From Algoriphagus sp. AK58 (GTDB lineage: Bacteria > Bacteroidota > Bacteroidia > Cytophagales > Cyclobacteriaceae): a DNA stretch of 64,000 nt. The notes beneath the pieces were generated by a model. That model did no database searches, was not told the DNA's origin, and saw only the letters and a list, made by a program, of their open reading frames with translations. This document shows positions 9,801 to 18,507 of the stretch, in pieces. Numbering within the stretch: the first letter of the stretch is position 1; every line of letters begins with the position of its first letter. The stretch covers positions 1 through 64,000 of the forward strand of contig NZ_QEIG01000019.1 of assembly GCF_014324365.1 (NCBI RefSeq). Reading direction: 5' to 3'. A program made the translations under genes and the position numbers.

Positions 9801-10548
9801 AGTTATGGGTTTCCGCCTTCAGGGAAATGACGGTGTCGATTTCTCTTGGCTCAAAAAAATCAGCCTGATGCTGTGTTTTTGGCGCGAACTGCTGCACTCT
9901 TGGGCCTTGGATAAAGGCCACGTTGTCTTTGTATGCGGAAGCAATCCGGTTGGGATTGCGTTTGGATGTTTCTTTGATCAGTTGAAAAAGTGTCAGGGGC
10001 TTTTCTTCTCCATCGATGACAAAAGAGCCGTTGAAGATTTTGTGACGGCAATGTTCGGAGTTGACTTGGGAGAAGCCGAAAACTTCAGAATCGGTGAGGG
10101 GACGGCCCAATTGTTTGGAGACATTTTCCAAGTAATCCACTTCCTCTTGGCTCAAAGCTAGTCCTTCGGACTTGTTGTAAGAAGCAATGTCGGTGATGGC
10201 TTTGATCGGTTCGGGCTGGAGGTGGATGTCGTAGATTTCCTGATCGAGTCCGTCGTATGCTTTCTGGAGCATGGGGTCGATTTGGTCTCCTTCGCTCATC
10301 GGGAAAAACTCCTCGATGCGCTGAATGCCTTGGATCCCCATGTTGACCGTGATTTCTACGGCGTTGGTGGACCAGGGGGTGATCATTTCTTTTCTCGGTC
10401 CGGAATATTTTCCGGGTACTTTTTCACCTGAGATCAGTTGGGCTTCGCCAAAAAGCCAGGTGAGTTTTGAGATGTCTTCAGTGCTGAGCGGGTGGGGAAC
10501 TTGAACTCCGTAGATGAGTTTCTGAGGGGATTCAAAGAAGAAAATCAT
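6871..10548 (-). CDS. purL: Phosphoribosylformylglycinamidine synthase, single-chain type
   Basis: 1225 residues, the large fused PurL form with an N-terminal PurS-like region, two AIR-synthase-type halves and a C-terminal glutamine amidotransferase. It converts FGAR plus glutamine and ATP to FGAM in de novo purine synthesis. Visible landmarks are KAETHNFPTTVEPFNGAATG (ATP/FGAR site, about residue 250), HDHGAGGHLNCLSELV, and SGHDISSGGIITALLEM in the second half. The amidotransferase has GVCNGCQLM with the nucleophile Cys near residue 1070 and MPHIERSLKPW with His/Glu. The frame is open 25 codons further up, but a -7 box lies inside that extension, so the start is MIFFFESPQK. Monocistronic. 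Confidence 0.96.
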   Translation of the reverse strand: MIFFFESPQKLIYGVQVPHPLSTEDISKLTWLFGEAQLISGEKVPGKYSGPRKEMITPWSTNAVEITVNMGIQGIQRIEEFFPMSEGDQIDPMLQKAYDGLDQEIYDIHLQPEPIKAITDIASYNKSEGLALSQEEVDYLENVSKQLGRPLTDSEVFGFSQVNSEHCRHKIFNGSFVIDGEEKPLTLFQLIKETSKRNPNRIASAYKDNVAFIQGPRVQQFAPKTQHQADFFEPREIDTVISLKAETHNFPTTVEPFNGAATGSGGEIRDRLAGGTASIPLAGTAVYMTSYSRSEKGRSWEKNLAERPWLYQTPMDILIKASNGASDFGNKFGQPLIAGSVLTFEHEEGDKQYGFDKVIMLAGGIGFTNANYTKKGEPKAGDQIVIMGGDNYRIGMGGSAVSSLNTGELSNAIELNAIQRSNPEMQKRVSNVIRAMAESENNPIISIHDHGAGGHLNCLSELVESTGGTIHIDQLPVGDPTLSAKEIIGNESQERMGLVVGKENIDTLKQLSERERAPFYVVGETTGDMHFTFENQKTGEKPVDWDLAYMFGSSPKTVLEDQSGQGSTFAEADYQAGKLAEYIKEVLQLEAVACKDWLTNKVDRSVTGRVATQQTVGEIQLPLNDVAVMALDFTGNKGIATSIGHAPVAALANPEAGSRLAIAEALTNLVFAPVQDGLKGVSLSANWMWPAKNKGENDRLYRAVKAVSDFAIELGVNIPTGKDSLSMTQKYPDGKVVYSPGTVIISTVGECADITKTVKAALLPKAGTKVLYLDFSQDSAKLAGSSLYQILNKVGKETPTVADSDYFKRAFETVQLLIGSGMILSGHDISSGGIITALLEMCFPSQNVGLAVKESRLGESDLVKALFAENPGILIQVTNDHVVEDLLSKAEIDFVELAEVTLDGKVNLESQSLDVAELRDLWFKSSYLLDRKQSGEKLAKDRFDNYKKQALSYDFAPGWKGKFETLGVDPFRTTKGKAKAAIIREKGVNGDREMAYALWLAGFEVKDVHMTDLISGREDLSDVQMIVFVGGFSNSDVLGSAKGWAGAFLYNPKAKQALDNFYARPDTLSLGVCNGCQLMIELGLVTPDHDQKPKMLHNASHKFESCFVNVTVPENNSVMLGSLSGQRLGVWVAHGEGKFYLPKGENAYHFAMKYSYAAYPGNPNGSDFATAGIASVDGRHLAIMPHIERSLKPWNWAHYPSERNDDFTPWLEAFVNARKWVENKI

Positions 10549-10568
10549 GTCCTTGGGCTGGTAAGTTG

Positions 10569-10576
10569 CAAAGGTA
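10569..10576 (-). promoter_or_regulatory. -7 promoter box of purL (TACCTTTG)
   Basis: On the minus strand TACCTTTG matches the Bacteroidota consensus TAnnTTTG exactly and lies 20 bp before the purL start codon. No TTTG -33 element is seen at the right distance. The box decides between the two possible purL starts. Confidence 0.55.
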
Positions 10577-10736
10577 AGGATTTGAGTGGGAGATTGGAAA
10601 ATTGGTGGATTGAAAGATTTCAAAATTGAATTGACCTTTCCCCCGTTTGGATATAAAAAATGGTTCCTTCAGGACCGATAGCCGTAGGATTGATCAGAGA
10701 AGTATGGCTGGATCAGGGAAAGCAGAAGGGGTTGCA

Positions 10737-11534
10737 CTATCCATTGGTTCGAAGGTGCTCGGCGGCGGCTTCGATCAAGCCTCCATGGCCTATGGGTAGG
10801 ATGATTTTGCGTAGATGAGGGATTTTGGAGCTGAAGCGTTCGAGATTTTCTGCGCTGACCATTTTGTCAAATTCACCTATGAACAAGGTCATTGGAATGG
10901 ATTTGCTTCTAGATTGCCGAATGATTTTTCCCAGTTGAAGCTGGATGTTTCCGAAAACCTTCCAGATAAAATAGGCTTGGGCCCTTTTGGATCGGGTTTC
11001 CATCTGGGTTTTGACAAATTTCACCAGACTTTTTTCTACCAATCCTGCGGAATTGAGCCCTTCTACCAGGCCGAAAAATCGCTGGGGTTTAAATACCACC
11101 CGCTTAAACAGAACATGGAGATAGTTTGGATAGCTGCTCATGCTATACCAAAGTCCTGTTTTTATTCCGTCAGGAGCCAATAGGGTCAGGCTTTTAACCG
11201 AGGCGGGTAATAATTCATAAGTCAGTAAGGCGAATTTCCCACCCATGCTGTAGCCGATGAGGTGAAAATCCTGAAATCCTTCCTGTTGTTGAAGTTTGTG
11301 GATGAGTTCTTTCCAAATCTGCCGGTCCAAAGGTTTTTCTGAATGGGTCCATTGGCTATGTCCGTGATAAAACATGTCGAAGAAAAGAAAAGTCTGTCCG
11401 GGTTTTCTGATCTGATCGAACGGCAGCATGTCATGGTACGTCTGACCAAATCCATGGAAGACCAGAAAATACTCCTGCCCCTTTCCTGATTTTTGGTAGG
11501 CCCATTTACCATGGGCGTGTTGGACGTAATTCAT
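10737..11534 (-). CDS. Alpha/beta hydrolase
   Basis: 265 residues, cytoplasmic. The nucleophile elbow GYSMGG (about residue 94), the oxyanion region VFHGFGQTYHD, an acid in GEFDKMV (about 218) and the catalytic His in PIGHGGLIEAA (about 250) form a complete Ser-Asp-His triad. A helical lid-like insert lies at about 130-200. The family covers esterases, lipases and many others, and the substrate cannot be told. It lies upstream of purL on the same strand with a 188-bp gap holding its own purL promoter, so it is probably a separate unit. Confidence 0.85.
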   Translation of the reverse strand: MNYVQHAHGKWAYQKSGKGQEYFLVFHGFGQTYHDMLPFDQIRKPGQTFLFFDMFYHGHSQWTHSEKPLDRQIWKELIHKLQQQEGFQDFHLIGYSMGGKFALLTYELLPASVKSLTLLAPDGIKTGLWYSMSSYPNYLHVLFKRVVFKPQRFFGLVEGLNSAGLVEKSLVKFVKTQMETRSKRAQAYFIWKVFGNIQLQLGKIIRQSRSKSIPMTLFIGEFDKMVSAENLERFSSKIPHLRKIILPIGHGGLIEAAAEHLRTNG

Positions 11535-11644
11535 TCAAGAAAATTTTGTATTGAATTTAAGGATTTGGAGATAAATGTTGAATCCAGGTTTTGCTATTTC
11601 GGAATAAAATTCCTAGAAAGGCACGTGGTGATTAATTTTGTTCG

Positions 11645-11670
11645 AAAATGAACATTTTATTAATCATTTT
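11645..11670. promoter_or_regulatory. A/T-rich inverted repeat upstream of the TetR promoter
   Basis: AAAATGA and TCATTTT are perfect 7-bp arms with a 12-bp spacer. It lies about 55 bp before the efflux-operon operator and between divergent genes. It might be a second regulator site, but A/T richness makes chance plausible. Confidence 0.25.
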
Positions 11671-11698
11671 TTAGAATAATATTTTTCAAAAAAACTGA

Positions 11699-11726
11699 GG
11701 AAACTTTGAACCAAATGAAAGTTTCC
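11699..11726. promoter_or_regulatory. Operator candidate for the TetR-controlled efflux operon
   Basis: GGAAACTTT and AAAGTTTCC are perfect 9-bp arms with a 10-bp spacer. The site covers the -33 element and the whole spacer of the promoter and ends 1 bp before the -7 box, an ideal place for a repressor. It directly precedes the TetR gene, so autoregulation is the natural inference. Confidence 0.7.
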
Positions 11727-11735
11727 ATAGTTTTG
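11705..11735 (+). promoter_or_regulatory. Promoter of the tetR-tolC-mfp-rnd operon (TTTG-N19-TAGTTTTG)
   Basis: The -33 TTTG (11705-11708) and the -7 TAGTTTTG (11728-11735) are 19 bp apart, a full match to the Bacteroidota housekeeping sigma consensus. Transcription would start near 11742, giving a leader of about 16 nt before the TTG start codon. It is the best-formed promoter in the window. Confidence 0.75.
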
Positions 11736-11757
11736 CTTCCAAATTCGGAAAGAAGAA

Positions 11758-12366
11758 TTGGAGACACGAGAGAGAATTTTACAGATAGCCACTGAGCAGT
11801 TTGCGCGATTTGGCGTCCGTGCGATCACGATGGAAGACATTGCCAGGCAAGCTGGGATTTCGAAAAAGACGATTTATCAAGAGTATGCTGATAAGCGGGA
11901 TCTCGTCAAAGCGGTGTTTTCCCAGATTTTGGAGGAAGACAGAAAGCGGCTTGCCTTTATTTTGGAAAGAGAAGACGGGGTGATTGAGCATTTGGTACAG
12001 ACTTCCAAAATGATGCGGGAAAGACTTTCTTCGATCAACCCTATGGTGATCATGGAAGTGCAGAAGTATTTCCCTGAAGCTTGGAAGATGTTTGAAGATT
12101 TTAAGGAATGTACCATTCAGACTGACTTGGTAAACGTTCTTGAAAAAGGAAAGGAGTTGGGGTATTTCAGGCCTGAGATCGATTCCCAGATTCTGGCCAA
12201 GGTCAGGTTGAACCAAATTACCTCTGCATTCGATCCGGCAAACTTCACAAAGTCTGACTACAACTTTGTGGAAGAGCAGTTGGTTTTGATGGATCATTTT
12301 CTTCACGGGATTTTCACAGAAAAAGGAAGACAGGCCTACCAATCCCAAAAAGAATTACTGAGTTAA
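11758..12366 (+). CDS. TetR/AcrR family repressor of the adjacent RND operon
   Basis: 202 residues. The N-terminal helix-turn-helix is textbook: TRERILQIATEQFARFGVRA, then TMEDIARQAGISKKTIYQEY (about residues 22-43). The rest is the variable ligand-binding/dimerisation domain. The start is a TTG: no in-frame ATG precedes the HTH, and the promoter lies just upstream. The gene is the first of a co-directional set with an outer-membrane channel, membrane-fusion protein and RND pump, so it most likely senses a pump substrate and controls its own operon through the 11699-11726 inverted repeat. Confidence 0.92.
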   Translation: METRERILQIATEQFARFGVRAITMEDIARQAGISKKTIYQEYADKRDLVKAVFSQILEEDRKRLAFILEREDGVIEHLVQTSKMMRERLSSINPMVIMEVQKYFPEAWKMFEDFKECTIQTDLVNVLEKGKELGYFRPEIDSQILAKVRLNQITSAFDPANFTKSDYNFVEEQLVLMDHFLHGIFTEKGRQAYQSQKELLS

Positions 12367-12453
12367 GAAAAATTTCATTTAATCCAATCCGGTATGAAGC
12401 CATCAATTGGTCATGCAAGATTCCATGTAGCCTTTAAAAAAAAATTTAAACAC

Positions 12454-13812
12454 ATGAAAAAATACCTTTTAGGTGCTTTTATTCTAGGGTTCAGTTTTTC
12501 GATGACAGAAGCCCAGCAGGTGGCTCAACTCACGCTCAATGAGGCGATTTTGTATGCGATCGAAAACAATGTTAACACCAAAAATGCCCGTCTTGAAACG
12601 CTGATTTCAAAAGCTACCGTAAAAGAAACAACTGCTTTGGGTCTGCCCCAGATCAACGGTTCGTTCAATTTGGACTACAACCCTCAGATTCCGGTTGTTT
12701 TTCTTCCCAATCAGCCTCCATTTGGAGATCCCAGCAATCCGAGTGATGTGATTCCTGCTCGGTTTGGAGTGAGTTACTCCTCAGGAGTGGGGATTACCAT
12801 GACCCAGATGATTTTCGACGGATCTTTCTTTGTGGGTTTGAGAGCAGCGAAGACCCTGACCCAACTTACTGATCTGGACCTGGTAAAAGCTGAAAATGAT
12901 GTCATCGAGAACGTTAAAAAAGCCTATTTCGGGGTTTTGGTCAACCAGGAAAGAATCCGTCTTGCCCAAGCCAACTTGGCTCGTATTGATTCGTTGCTTA
13001 AGGAAACCAAAGCCTTGAATGAAGCCGGATTTGCGGAGAAAATCGACGTGTCCCGAATTCTGGTGCAGCGAAACAATACCTACACACAAACACAGCGCAG
13101 CCAAACAGCCTGGGAAATCAGCAAGGAAATCCTCAAGCTGCAAATGGGGATGCCAATGGATGTGGAGATTGTGATCACAGAGACACTCAAGGAACTTAAT
13201 CCGAGAAAAGATCTTGCCAGGTTGTTAGTGGAAGAAGGACAAAGCCGGATTGAATTAGACCAGCTGAATACCCAAATCGAGTTGCAGCAGCTAGACCTCA
13301 AGTACAACACCAGCCAGTATATGCCCACCATTGATTTTAATGGAAATACGCTGAGAAGAGGTGCGGGAAATGAATTGAACACGGTCTATGACAGCCGAAA
13401 TTGGTTTGGTAGCTCACTGATCGGGGTAAGTATGAACATCCCGATTTTTGACGGCTTATCCAAAAGCGCTAGAATTCAGAAAAACAGAATTACCATCAAT
13501 CAGCTGGAAAATCAGCGGTTATTCTTAAACCAAAGCTTCAAAAACGAACTGTTTACCGCCAAAGCCAATCTGACCAATGACCTCAATATCCTAGATGTCC
13601 AGATGGAAAATCTCAAGCTGGCACAGGAAGTCTTCGACATCGCCCGTATCAAATACCAGGAAGGTGTCGGGTCAAATCTTGAAGTGGTGGATGCAGATGC
13701 CGCATTGATCGAAGCCGAAATCAACTACCTGGCAGCCCTCTATGACGGTCTGATTTCCAAAGTAAATCTTGAAAAAGCCCTTGGCCTGTTGAAGGCCGAT
13801 TTGACTAACTAA
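12454..13812 (+). CDS. TolC-family outer-membrane efflux channel
   Basis: 452 residues. A signal peptide (MKKYLLGAFILGFSFSMTEA) is followed by two OEP repeats of long helices and short beta strands. Typical phrases are LTLNEAILYAIENN at the mature N-terminus, ENDVIENVKKAYFGVLVNQE in the first repeat and IARIKYQEGVGSNLEVVDAD in the second. It forms the trimeric outer-membrane duct of the pump encoded next door. The frame begins 20 codons earlier, but the signal peptide fixes the start at 12454. No separate promoter is obvious in the 87 bp after tetR. Confidence 0.92.
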   Translation: MKKYLLGAFILGFSFSMTEAQQVAQLTLNEAILYAIENNVNTKNARLETLISKATVKETTALGLPQINGSFNLDYNPQIPVVFLPNQPPFGDPSNPSDVIPARFGVSYSSGVGITMTQMIFDGSFFVGLRAAKTLTQLTDLDLVKAENDVIENVKKAYFGVLVNQERIRLAQANLARIDSLLKETKALNEAGFAEKIDVSRILVQRNNTYTQTQRSQTAWEISKEILKLQMGMPMDVEIVITETLKELNPRKDLARLLVEEGQSRIELDQLNTQIELQQLDLKYNTSQYMPTIDFNGNTLRRGAGNELNTVYDSRNWFGSSLIGVSMNIPIFDGLSKSARIQKNRITINQLENQRLFLNQSFKNELFTAKANLTNDLNILDVQMENLKLAQEVFDIARIKYQEGVGSNLEVVDADAALIEAEINYLAALYDGLISKVNLEKALGLLKADLTN

Positions 13813-13846
13813 ACCAACATTTTCAAAAAATCTCATCTCAACCGAT

Positions 13847-14977
13847 ATGAAACTAGTATTCAAATTTTTACCCATTCTTGCGCTCTCGATTGTAGCAAGC
13901 TCTTGTGCAAAAGAAGGTGTAGAAGCCAAAAAAGCAGAGCTGGAGGCCATGAAAAAGCAGCTTTCAGAATTGTCCTCCCAGATCAAAAATTTGGAGGCAG
14001 AAATTGCCAAGGAGGATCCTGAATTTGCTGCAGCCAACAAGAAATCCCTGCTTATCACTACCGCCTCGGCCAAAAAGGGTGAATTTACCCACTACGTGGA
14101 AGTGACCGGCTCGGTACTTTCCAAGAAAAACGTAAGCATCAGTGCAGAGACAGCAGGTAGAATCCTGGATGTGCCTGCCATTGAAGGAATGCGTGTGAGC
14201 AAAGGTCAGGTTTTGGCCACGATTGATGCGGAAGTCATTCAGCGCAACATCGAGGAGATGGAAAATAATCTTTCCCTTGCGATTACTGTATTTGAAAAGC
14301 AAGAGAGACTTTGGAAACAAAAAATCGGTACCGAAATCCAATACCTGGAAGCCAAGAATCGAAAAGAAGGACTGGAAAAAAGTTTGGCATCCATGAAAAC
14401 CCAACTTTCCAAGGCTGTAGTCCGGGCGCCTTTCAATGGAACCGTAGAGACTGTGCGGGTTCGATTGGGTGAATTGGTGCAGCCCGGTACTCCCATGTTT
14501 CAGTTTGTAGGTGAAAGCGACTTATTCATTGAGGCAGATATTTCCGAGAGCTACATCGGTGTACTTTCCAAAGGGGACTCTGTGGAAGTTTCTTTCCCTT
14601 CCATCAATAAGACCATGAAAACGAAGGTTTCGGCAATCGGATCGATTATCAATCCCAACAACAGGACCTTCAAAGTAGAAGTATTCCTTCCGAATCTTCC
14701 TGAAGTGAAGCCAAACATGATTTCCGTTCTGAAGATTCAGGATTATAAAAACAAGGAAAGTGTGACTGTGCCTGCTCACCTGATTTTGGCCGATAACAGA
14801 GGGGATTACCTCTTTACGGTTGAAAATGGAGTGGCCAAAAAGAAATATGTGAAGCGCGGATACACGTTTGGAGACGAGACCGAAATCCTGGAGGGACTTA
14901 ATGGTACAGAAACTCTGGTTGACAAAGGATTCCGCGAAGTAGGGGATAATTTCAGTGTGAACATTTCACAGCTTTAA
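13847..14977 (+). CDS. RND efflux membrane-fusion lipoprotein (HlyD/AcrA family)
   Basis: 376 residues. The lipoprotein signal ends at a lipobox (VASSC), so the protein is anchored in the inner membrane and spans the periplasm. A short K/E-rich coiled coil (residues 25-60) precedes the barrel-sandwich hybrid: GRILDVPAIEGMRVSKGQVL is the first lipoyl half, and APFNGTVETVRVRLGELVQP the second. The coiled-coil hairpin lies between them. It links the RND pump to the TolC channel. Its stop is 3 bp before the permease ATG, so the two are translationally close. Confidence 0.92.
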   Translation: MKLVFKFLPILALSIVASSCAKEGVEAKKAELEAMKKQLSELSSQIKNLEAEIAKEDPEFAAANKKSLLITTASAKKGEFTHYVEVTGSVLSKKNVSISAETAGRILDVPAIEGMRVSKGQVLATIDAEVIQRNIEEMENNLSLAITVFEKQERLWKQKIGTEIQYLEAKNRKEGLEKSLASMKTQLSKAVVRAPFNGTVETVRVRLGELVQPGTPMFQFVGESDLFIEADISESYIGVLSKGDSVEVSFPSINKTMKTKVSAIGSIINPNNRTFKVEVFLPNLPEVKPNMISVLKIQDYKNKESVTVPAHLILADNRGDYLFTVENGVAKKKYVKRGYTFGDETEILEGLNGTETLVDKGFREVGDNFSVNISQL

Positions 14978-14980
14978 ACC

Positions 14981-17900
14981 ATGACAGATTTTCAAAAATC
15001 TAAAACCATCCGTGAATTTGGGTTGTCCAGCTTTAGCGTGGACAATTCCACCTCGGTGGTGATTTTGACACTTATTATTACGGTGTTGGGTCTGGGTGCT
15101 TATCGAACCATGCCCAAAGAAAGCTTTCCGGAAATCGTCATTCCGACGGTTTACGTGGGTACTCCCTATCCCGGTAACTCACCGGTAGATATGGAAAATC
15201 TGATCACCCGTCCTATTGAGAAGGAACTCAAAGGCCTCAATAATGTGAAAGACATCAAGTCTACGTCGGTGCAGGACTTTTCTTCCATCGTGATCGAGTT
15301 TACACCCGGCGTGGAGATTTCCAAAGCGATACAGGATGTAAAGGATGCCGTAGATAAAGCCAAAAGTGAATTGCCATCTGATCTGGATCAGGAGCCTAAT
15401 GTTTTGGAAGTCAATACTTCAGACTTCCCGATCATGAACGTCAATATTTCGGGGCCCTATTCCGAGCAGGAACTGAAGAAGTTTGGGGAATACCTTGAGG
15501 ATGCGATTGAGAAGCTTCCTGAGATTTCAAAGGCAGATTTGGCCGGCACTGTAGAAAGAGAGATTCAGATCAATGTGGATCCTTACAAAATGGAGGCTGT
15601 CGGAGTGAGTTTCGGAGATATTTCCGGAGCTATCCAGGCTGAAAACCTGACCATTTCCGGGGGTAGCATCAAAGGAGGTGATTTTGAGAGAACCTTGCGA
15701 GTGGATGGGGAATTTTCAAATCCCATGGACCTCTTGGACGTCATCATCAAGACCGATCAACAAAAGATCGTTTACCTCAGAGACGTAGCCCAAATCAAGG
15801 ATACCTTTAAGGACAGAACTTCCTATGCCAGAAGCAAGAATCTTCCTGTGGTAACCATCAACGTGACCAAGAGAAGCGGTGAAAACTTGCTTGACGCAGC
15901 GGATAAGATCAAAACCATCATTGATAATAGCAAGGCTAACCGTTTCCCAAGCAATTTGGAGATCACCATTACCAATGACCAAAGTAAGCAGACCCGAACT
16001 CAGGTAGCAGACTTGGAAAACTCCATCATCTTTGGGATTATCCTGGTTGTATTGGTATTGATGTTTTTCATGGGTTTCCGAAACGCCCTATTCGTGGGCT
16101 CGGCGATCCCCTTGTCTATGTTTATTTCCTTCCTGATTCTCAATGCTTTCGGGATCACCCTCAATCTGATGGTGTTGTTCTCTTTGATCTTGGCTTTGGG
16201 GATGTTGGTTGACAATGGAATTGTGGTCGTGGAAAATATCTACCGACTCATGCAGGAAGGCAAGCCAGCCATTCAAGCTGCAAAAGAGGGCGTGGGTGAA
16301 GTAGCTTGGCCGATCATCACGTCTACAGCTACCACTTTGGCGGCATTCCTTCCCCTGGCTTTCTGGCAGGATGTGGTGGGAGAATTTATGAAATACCTCC
16401 CTATCACGTTAATCATCGTGCTTTCCTCTTCCTTATTTGTGGCTTTGGTGATCAACCCAGTGATGACGGCCATGTATATGAAAATCGATGACATGACTCA
16501 GGAAAAGCCAAAGCAACGATTTATGATCATTGCAGGAATTTTCCTGGTCATAGCAACCATCTTTTACCTGGTGGGCTGGACCGCTCTAGGATCCCTTTCT
16601 TTAGTGGCATCCGTGTTGACACTATTTAATGTGTTCTTGCTTAGAAAAGCCATCAAGTGGTTTCAATTGGTCTTTTTGGTGAAATTGGAGAATGCCTATG
16701 AATCCACCTTGACCTATGCCTTGAAAGGAAAAAAACCGTATCTGATTTTCGGAGGCACCTTTCTTCTACTCATCTTCTCCATCGTATTATTGGGCATCAG
16801 GGCTCCCAAAGTACTCTTCTTCCCCGACAATCAGCCACAATTGGTGAATGTTTATGTGGAGTTTCCTATCGGTACCAGTATCGAAGCGACCAATACTTTT
16901 GTAGACGGTATGGAAGATGAAATGATGCAGGCATTGGAACCTTACGGTGGTATCATCGAATCTGTAATTACCCAAGTGGGTCAAGGTACCAGTGATCCTA
17001 CCGAGGGACCTAGTACACAGGCTACACCACACAAGGCCAAAATCACCATCGGCTTTGTGGATTACATGTTCCGTCAGGGTATCAATACCAACGATGCCAT
17101 GGAGGCTATCCGTGATTTGGTAGTCAAGTATCCCGGTGTGTTGATCACGGTCAATAAGCAAAGAAATGGACCTCCTGTAGGTAATCCGGTGAATATTGAG
17201 TTTGTGGGTGAAAACTATGAGCAACTCATCAGTTTTGTGGAGGATGCCAAGCTTTACTTGGAGTCTAACAATATCCAAGGCTTAGAAGAGTTGAAGACGG
17301 ACCTTTCTCTGGGAAGTCCTGAAGTAGTGGTGAATATTGATCGGGAGAAGGCGAGGAGATTTGGACTTTCTACCTCTTCGATTGCTACTGAACTGAGAAC
17401 TTCTCTCTTTGGACTGGAAGTATCCAAATACAAAGAAGGTGAGGACGATTATCCTATTCAGCTAAGATTGGATGAGGCTTCTCGATACGATATCAATACC
17501 CTGGTCAATAAGAAGATAGGCTTCAGAGATAAGTTTGGAGATAAGCGTGAAGTGCCCATCTCAGCTGTTGCCGATATCAAATACGGATCTACTTATGGAT
17601 CGGTGAAGAGAAAGGATTTGGAAAAAGCCGTAACCCTGTTTTCCAATGTTTTGGATGGGTATAACGCCACTGAAATCAACACTCAGATCAAGGATTTGAT
17701 GGCTAACTACGAAGTGCCTGAGGGGATTACCGTAAAATATACCGGTGAACAGGAAGAGCAGGCTAAATCACAGGCCTTCCTCTTGAGAGCCTTGGGAATC
17801 GCAGTGTCTCTGATCTTCCTGATCATTGTGGCCCAGTTCAACTCCGTGATCAGTCCGTTTATTATTATGACCTCAGTATTGTTCAGTACCATAGGGGTAT

Positions 17901-18385
17901 TCTTGGGCTTGGTCATTTTCAACATGGACTTTGTGGTGATCATGACAGGTATCGGGATCATTTCCTTGGCAGGGGTAGTAGTAAACAATGCCATTGTATT
18001 GATTGACTATACCGATTTGGTGAGAGCCAGAAAGCGGGAGGAAAAAGGAATTAAAGCGGGAGAGTTTCTGGAATACAATGACCTGCTTGGAAGTATTATC
18101 GAATCAGGCAAAACCCGTCTTCGTCCTGTTTTGCTTACGGCGATCACCACTGTGTTGGGATTGATACCACTAGCCATTGGGATGAACATTAATTTCAGCA
18201 CACTCCTTAGCGATTTTGATCCTCAGTTTTATGTAGGTGGGGATAATGCAGCATTCTGGGGTCCTATGGCATGGACTGTAATATTTGGGCTAACCTTTGC
18301 CACGCTCATTACGTTAGTGATCGTACCAGTCATGTATTTGCTGGCGGATAAGCTCGCCATGAGAATTCGAAAGATCAAAGCATGA
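14981..18385 (+). CDS. RND multidrug-type efflux permease with an extra membrane-helix pair
   Basis: 1134 residues, about 90 longer than AcrB. It is the proton-driven inner-membrane pump of the tetR operon. Porter-domain phrases are present (VGTPYPGNSPVDMENLITRP at the N-terminus, VTVKYTGEQEEQ late), as are the TM4 motif GMLVDNGIVVVENIYR and the C-terminal RLRPVLLTAITTVLGLIPLA. At the TM4 motif the second Asp of the AcrB pair is Asn. An extra hydrophobic block (IIAGIFLVIATIFYLVG and SLVASVLTLFNVFLL, about residues 513-560) sits in the cytoplasmic linker between TM6 and TM7 and would add two helices. The substrate is unknown. A strong terminator follows. Confidence 0.93.
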   Translation: MTDFQKSKTIREFGLSSFSVDNSTSVVILTLIITVLGLGAYRTMPKESFPEIVIPTVYVGTPYPGNSPVDMENLITRPIEKELKGLNNVKDIKSTSVQDFSSIVIEFTPGVEISKAIQDVKDAVDKAKSELPSDLDQEPNVLEVNTSDFPIMNVNISGPYSEQELKKFGEYLEDAIEKLPEISKADLAGTVEREIQINVDPYKMEAVGVSFGDISGAIQAENLTISGGSIKGGDFERTLRVDGEFSNPMDLLDVIIKTDQQKIVYLRDVAQIKDTFKDRTSYARSKNLPVVTINVTKRSGENLLDAADKIKTIIDNSKANRFPSNLEITITNDQSKQTRTQVADLENSIIFGIILVVLVLMFFMGFRNALFVGSAIPLSMFISFLILNAFGITLNLMVLFSLILALGMLVDNGIVVVENIYRLMQEGKPAIQAAKEGVGEVAWPIITSTATTLAAFLPLAFWQDVVGEFMKYLPITLIIVLSSSLFVALVINPVMTAMYMKIDDMTQEKPKQRFMIIAGIFLVIATIFYLVGWTALGSLSLVASVLTLFNVFLLRKAIKWFQLVFLVKLENAYESTLTYALKGKKPYLIFGGTFLLLIFSIVLLGIRAPKVLFFPDNQPQLVNVYVEFPIGTSIEATNTFVDGMEDEMMQALEPYGGIIESVITQVGQGTSDPTEGPSTQATPHKAKITIGFVDYMFRQGINTNDAMEAIRDLVVKYPGVLITVNKQRNGPPVGNPVNIEFVGENYEQLISFVEDAKLYLESNNIQGLEELKTDLSLGSPEVVVNIDREKARRFGLSTSSIATELRTSLFGLEVSKYKEGEDDYPIQLRLDEASRYDINTLVNKKIGFRDKFGDKREVPISAVADIKYGSTYGSVKRKDLEKAVTLFSNVLDGYNATEINTQIKDLMANYEVPEGITVKYTGEQEEQAKSQAFLLRALGIAVSLIFLIIVAQFNSVISPFIIMTSVLFSTIGVFLGLVIFNMDFVVIMTGIGIISLAGVVVNNAIVLIDYTDLVRARKREEKGIKAGEFLEYNDLLGSIIESGKTRLRPVLLTAITTVLGLIPLAIGMNINFSTLLSDFDPQFYVGGDNAAFWGPMAWTVIFGLTFATLITLVIVPVMYLLADKLAMRIRKIKA

Positions 18386-18411
18386 TTGATTAAGGTTGGT
18401 GGTTTTTTTTG

Positions 18412-18445
18412 AAAAAACCTCCGGAGCGTTGCTTCGGGGGTTTTT
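18412..18445 (+). terminator. Rho-independent terminator of the RND operon
   Basis: AAAAACCTCCGGAG pairs with CTTCGGGGGTTTTT (14 bp with two G-T pairs) around a CGTTG loop, followed by more T. It is 27 bp past the permease stop. The A and T runs on both sides would make it work in both directions. Confidence 0.85.
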
Positions 18446-18507
18446 GCTTTTTTGGGTGGATTACAAACTTCCATTTAGTATTTTCGCCTTCCCAAATACT
18501 TTGAGAG

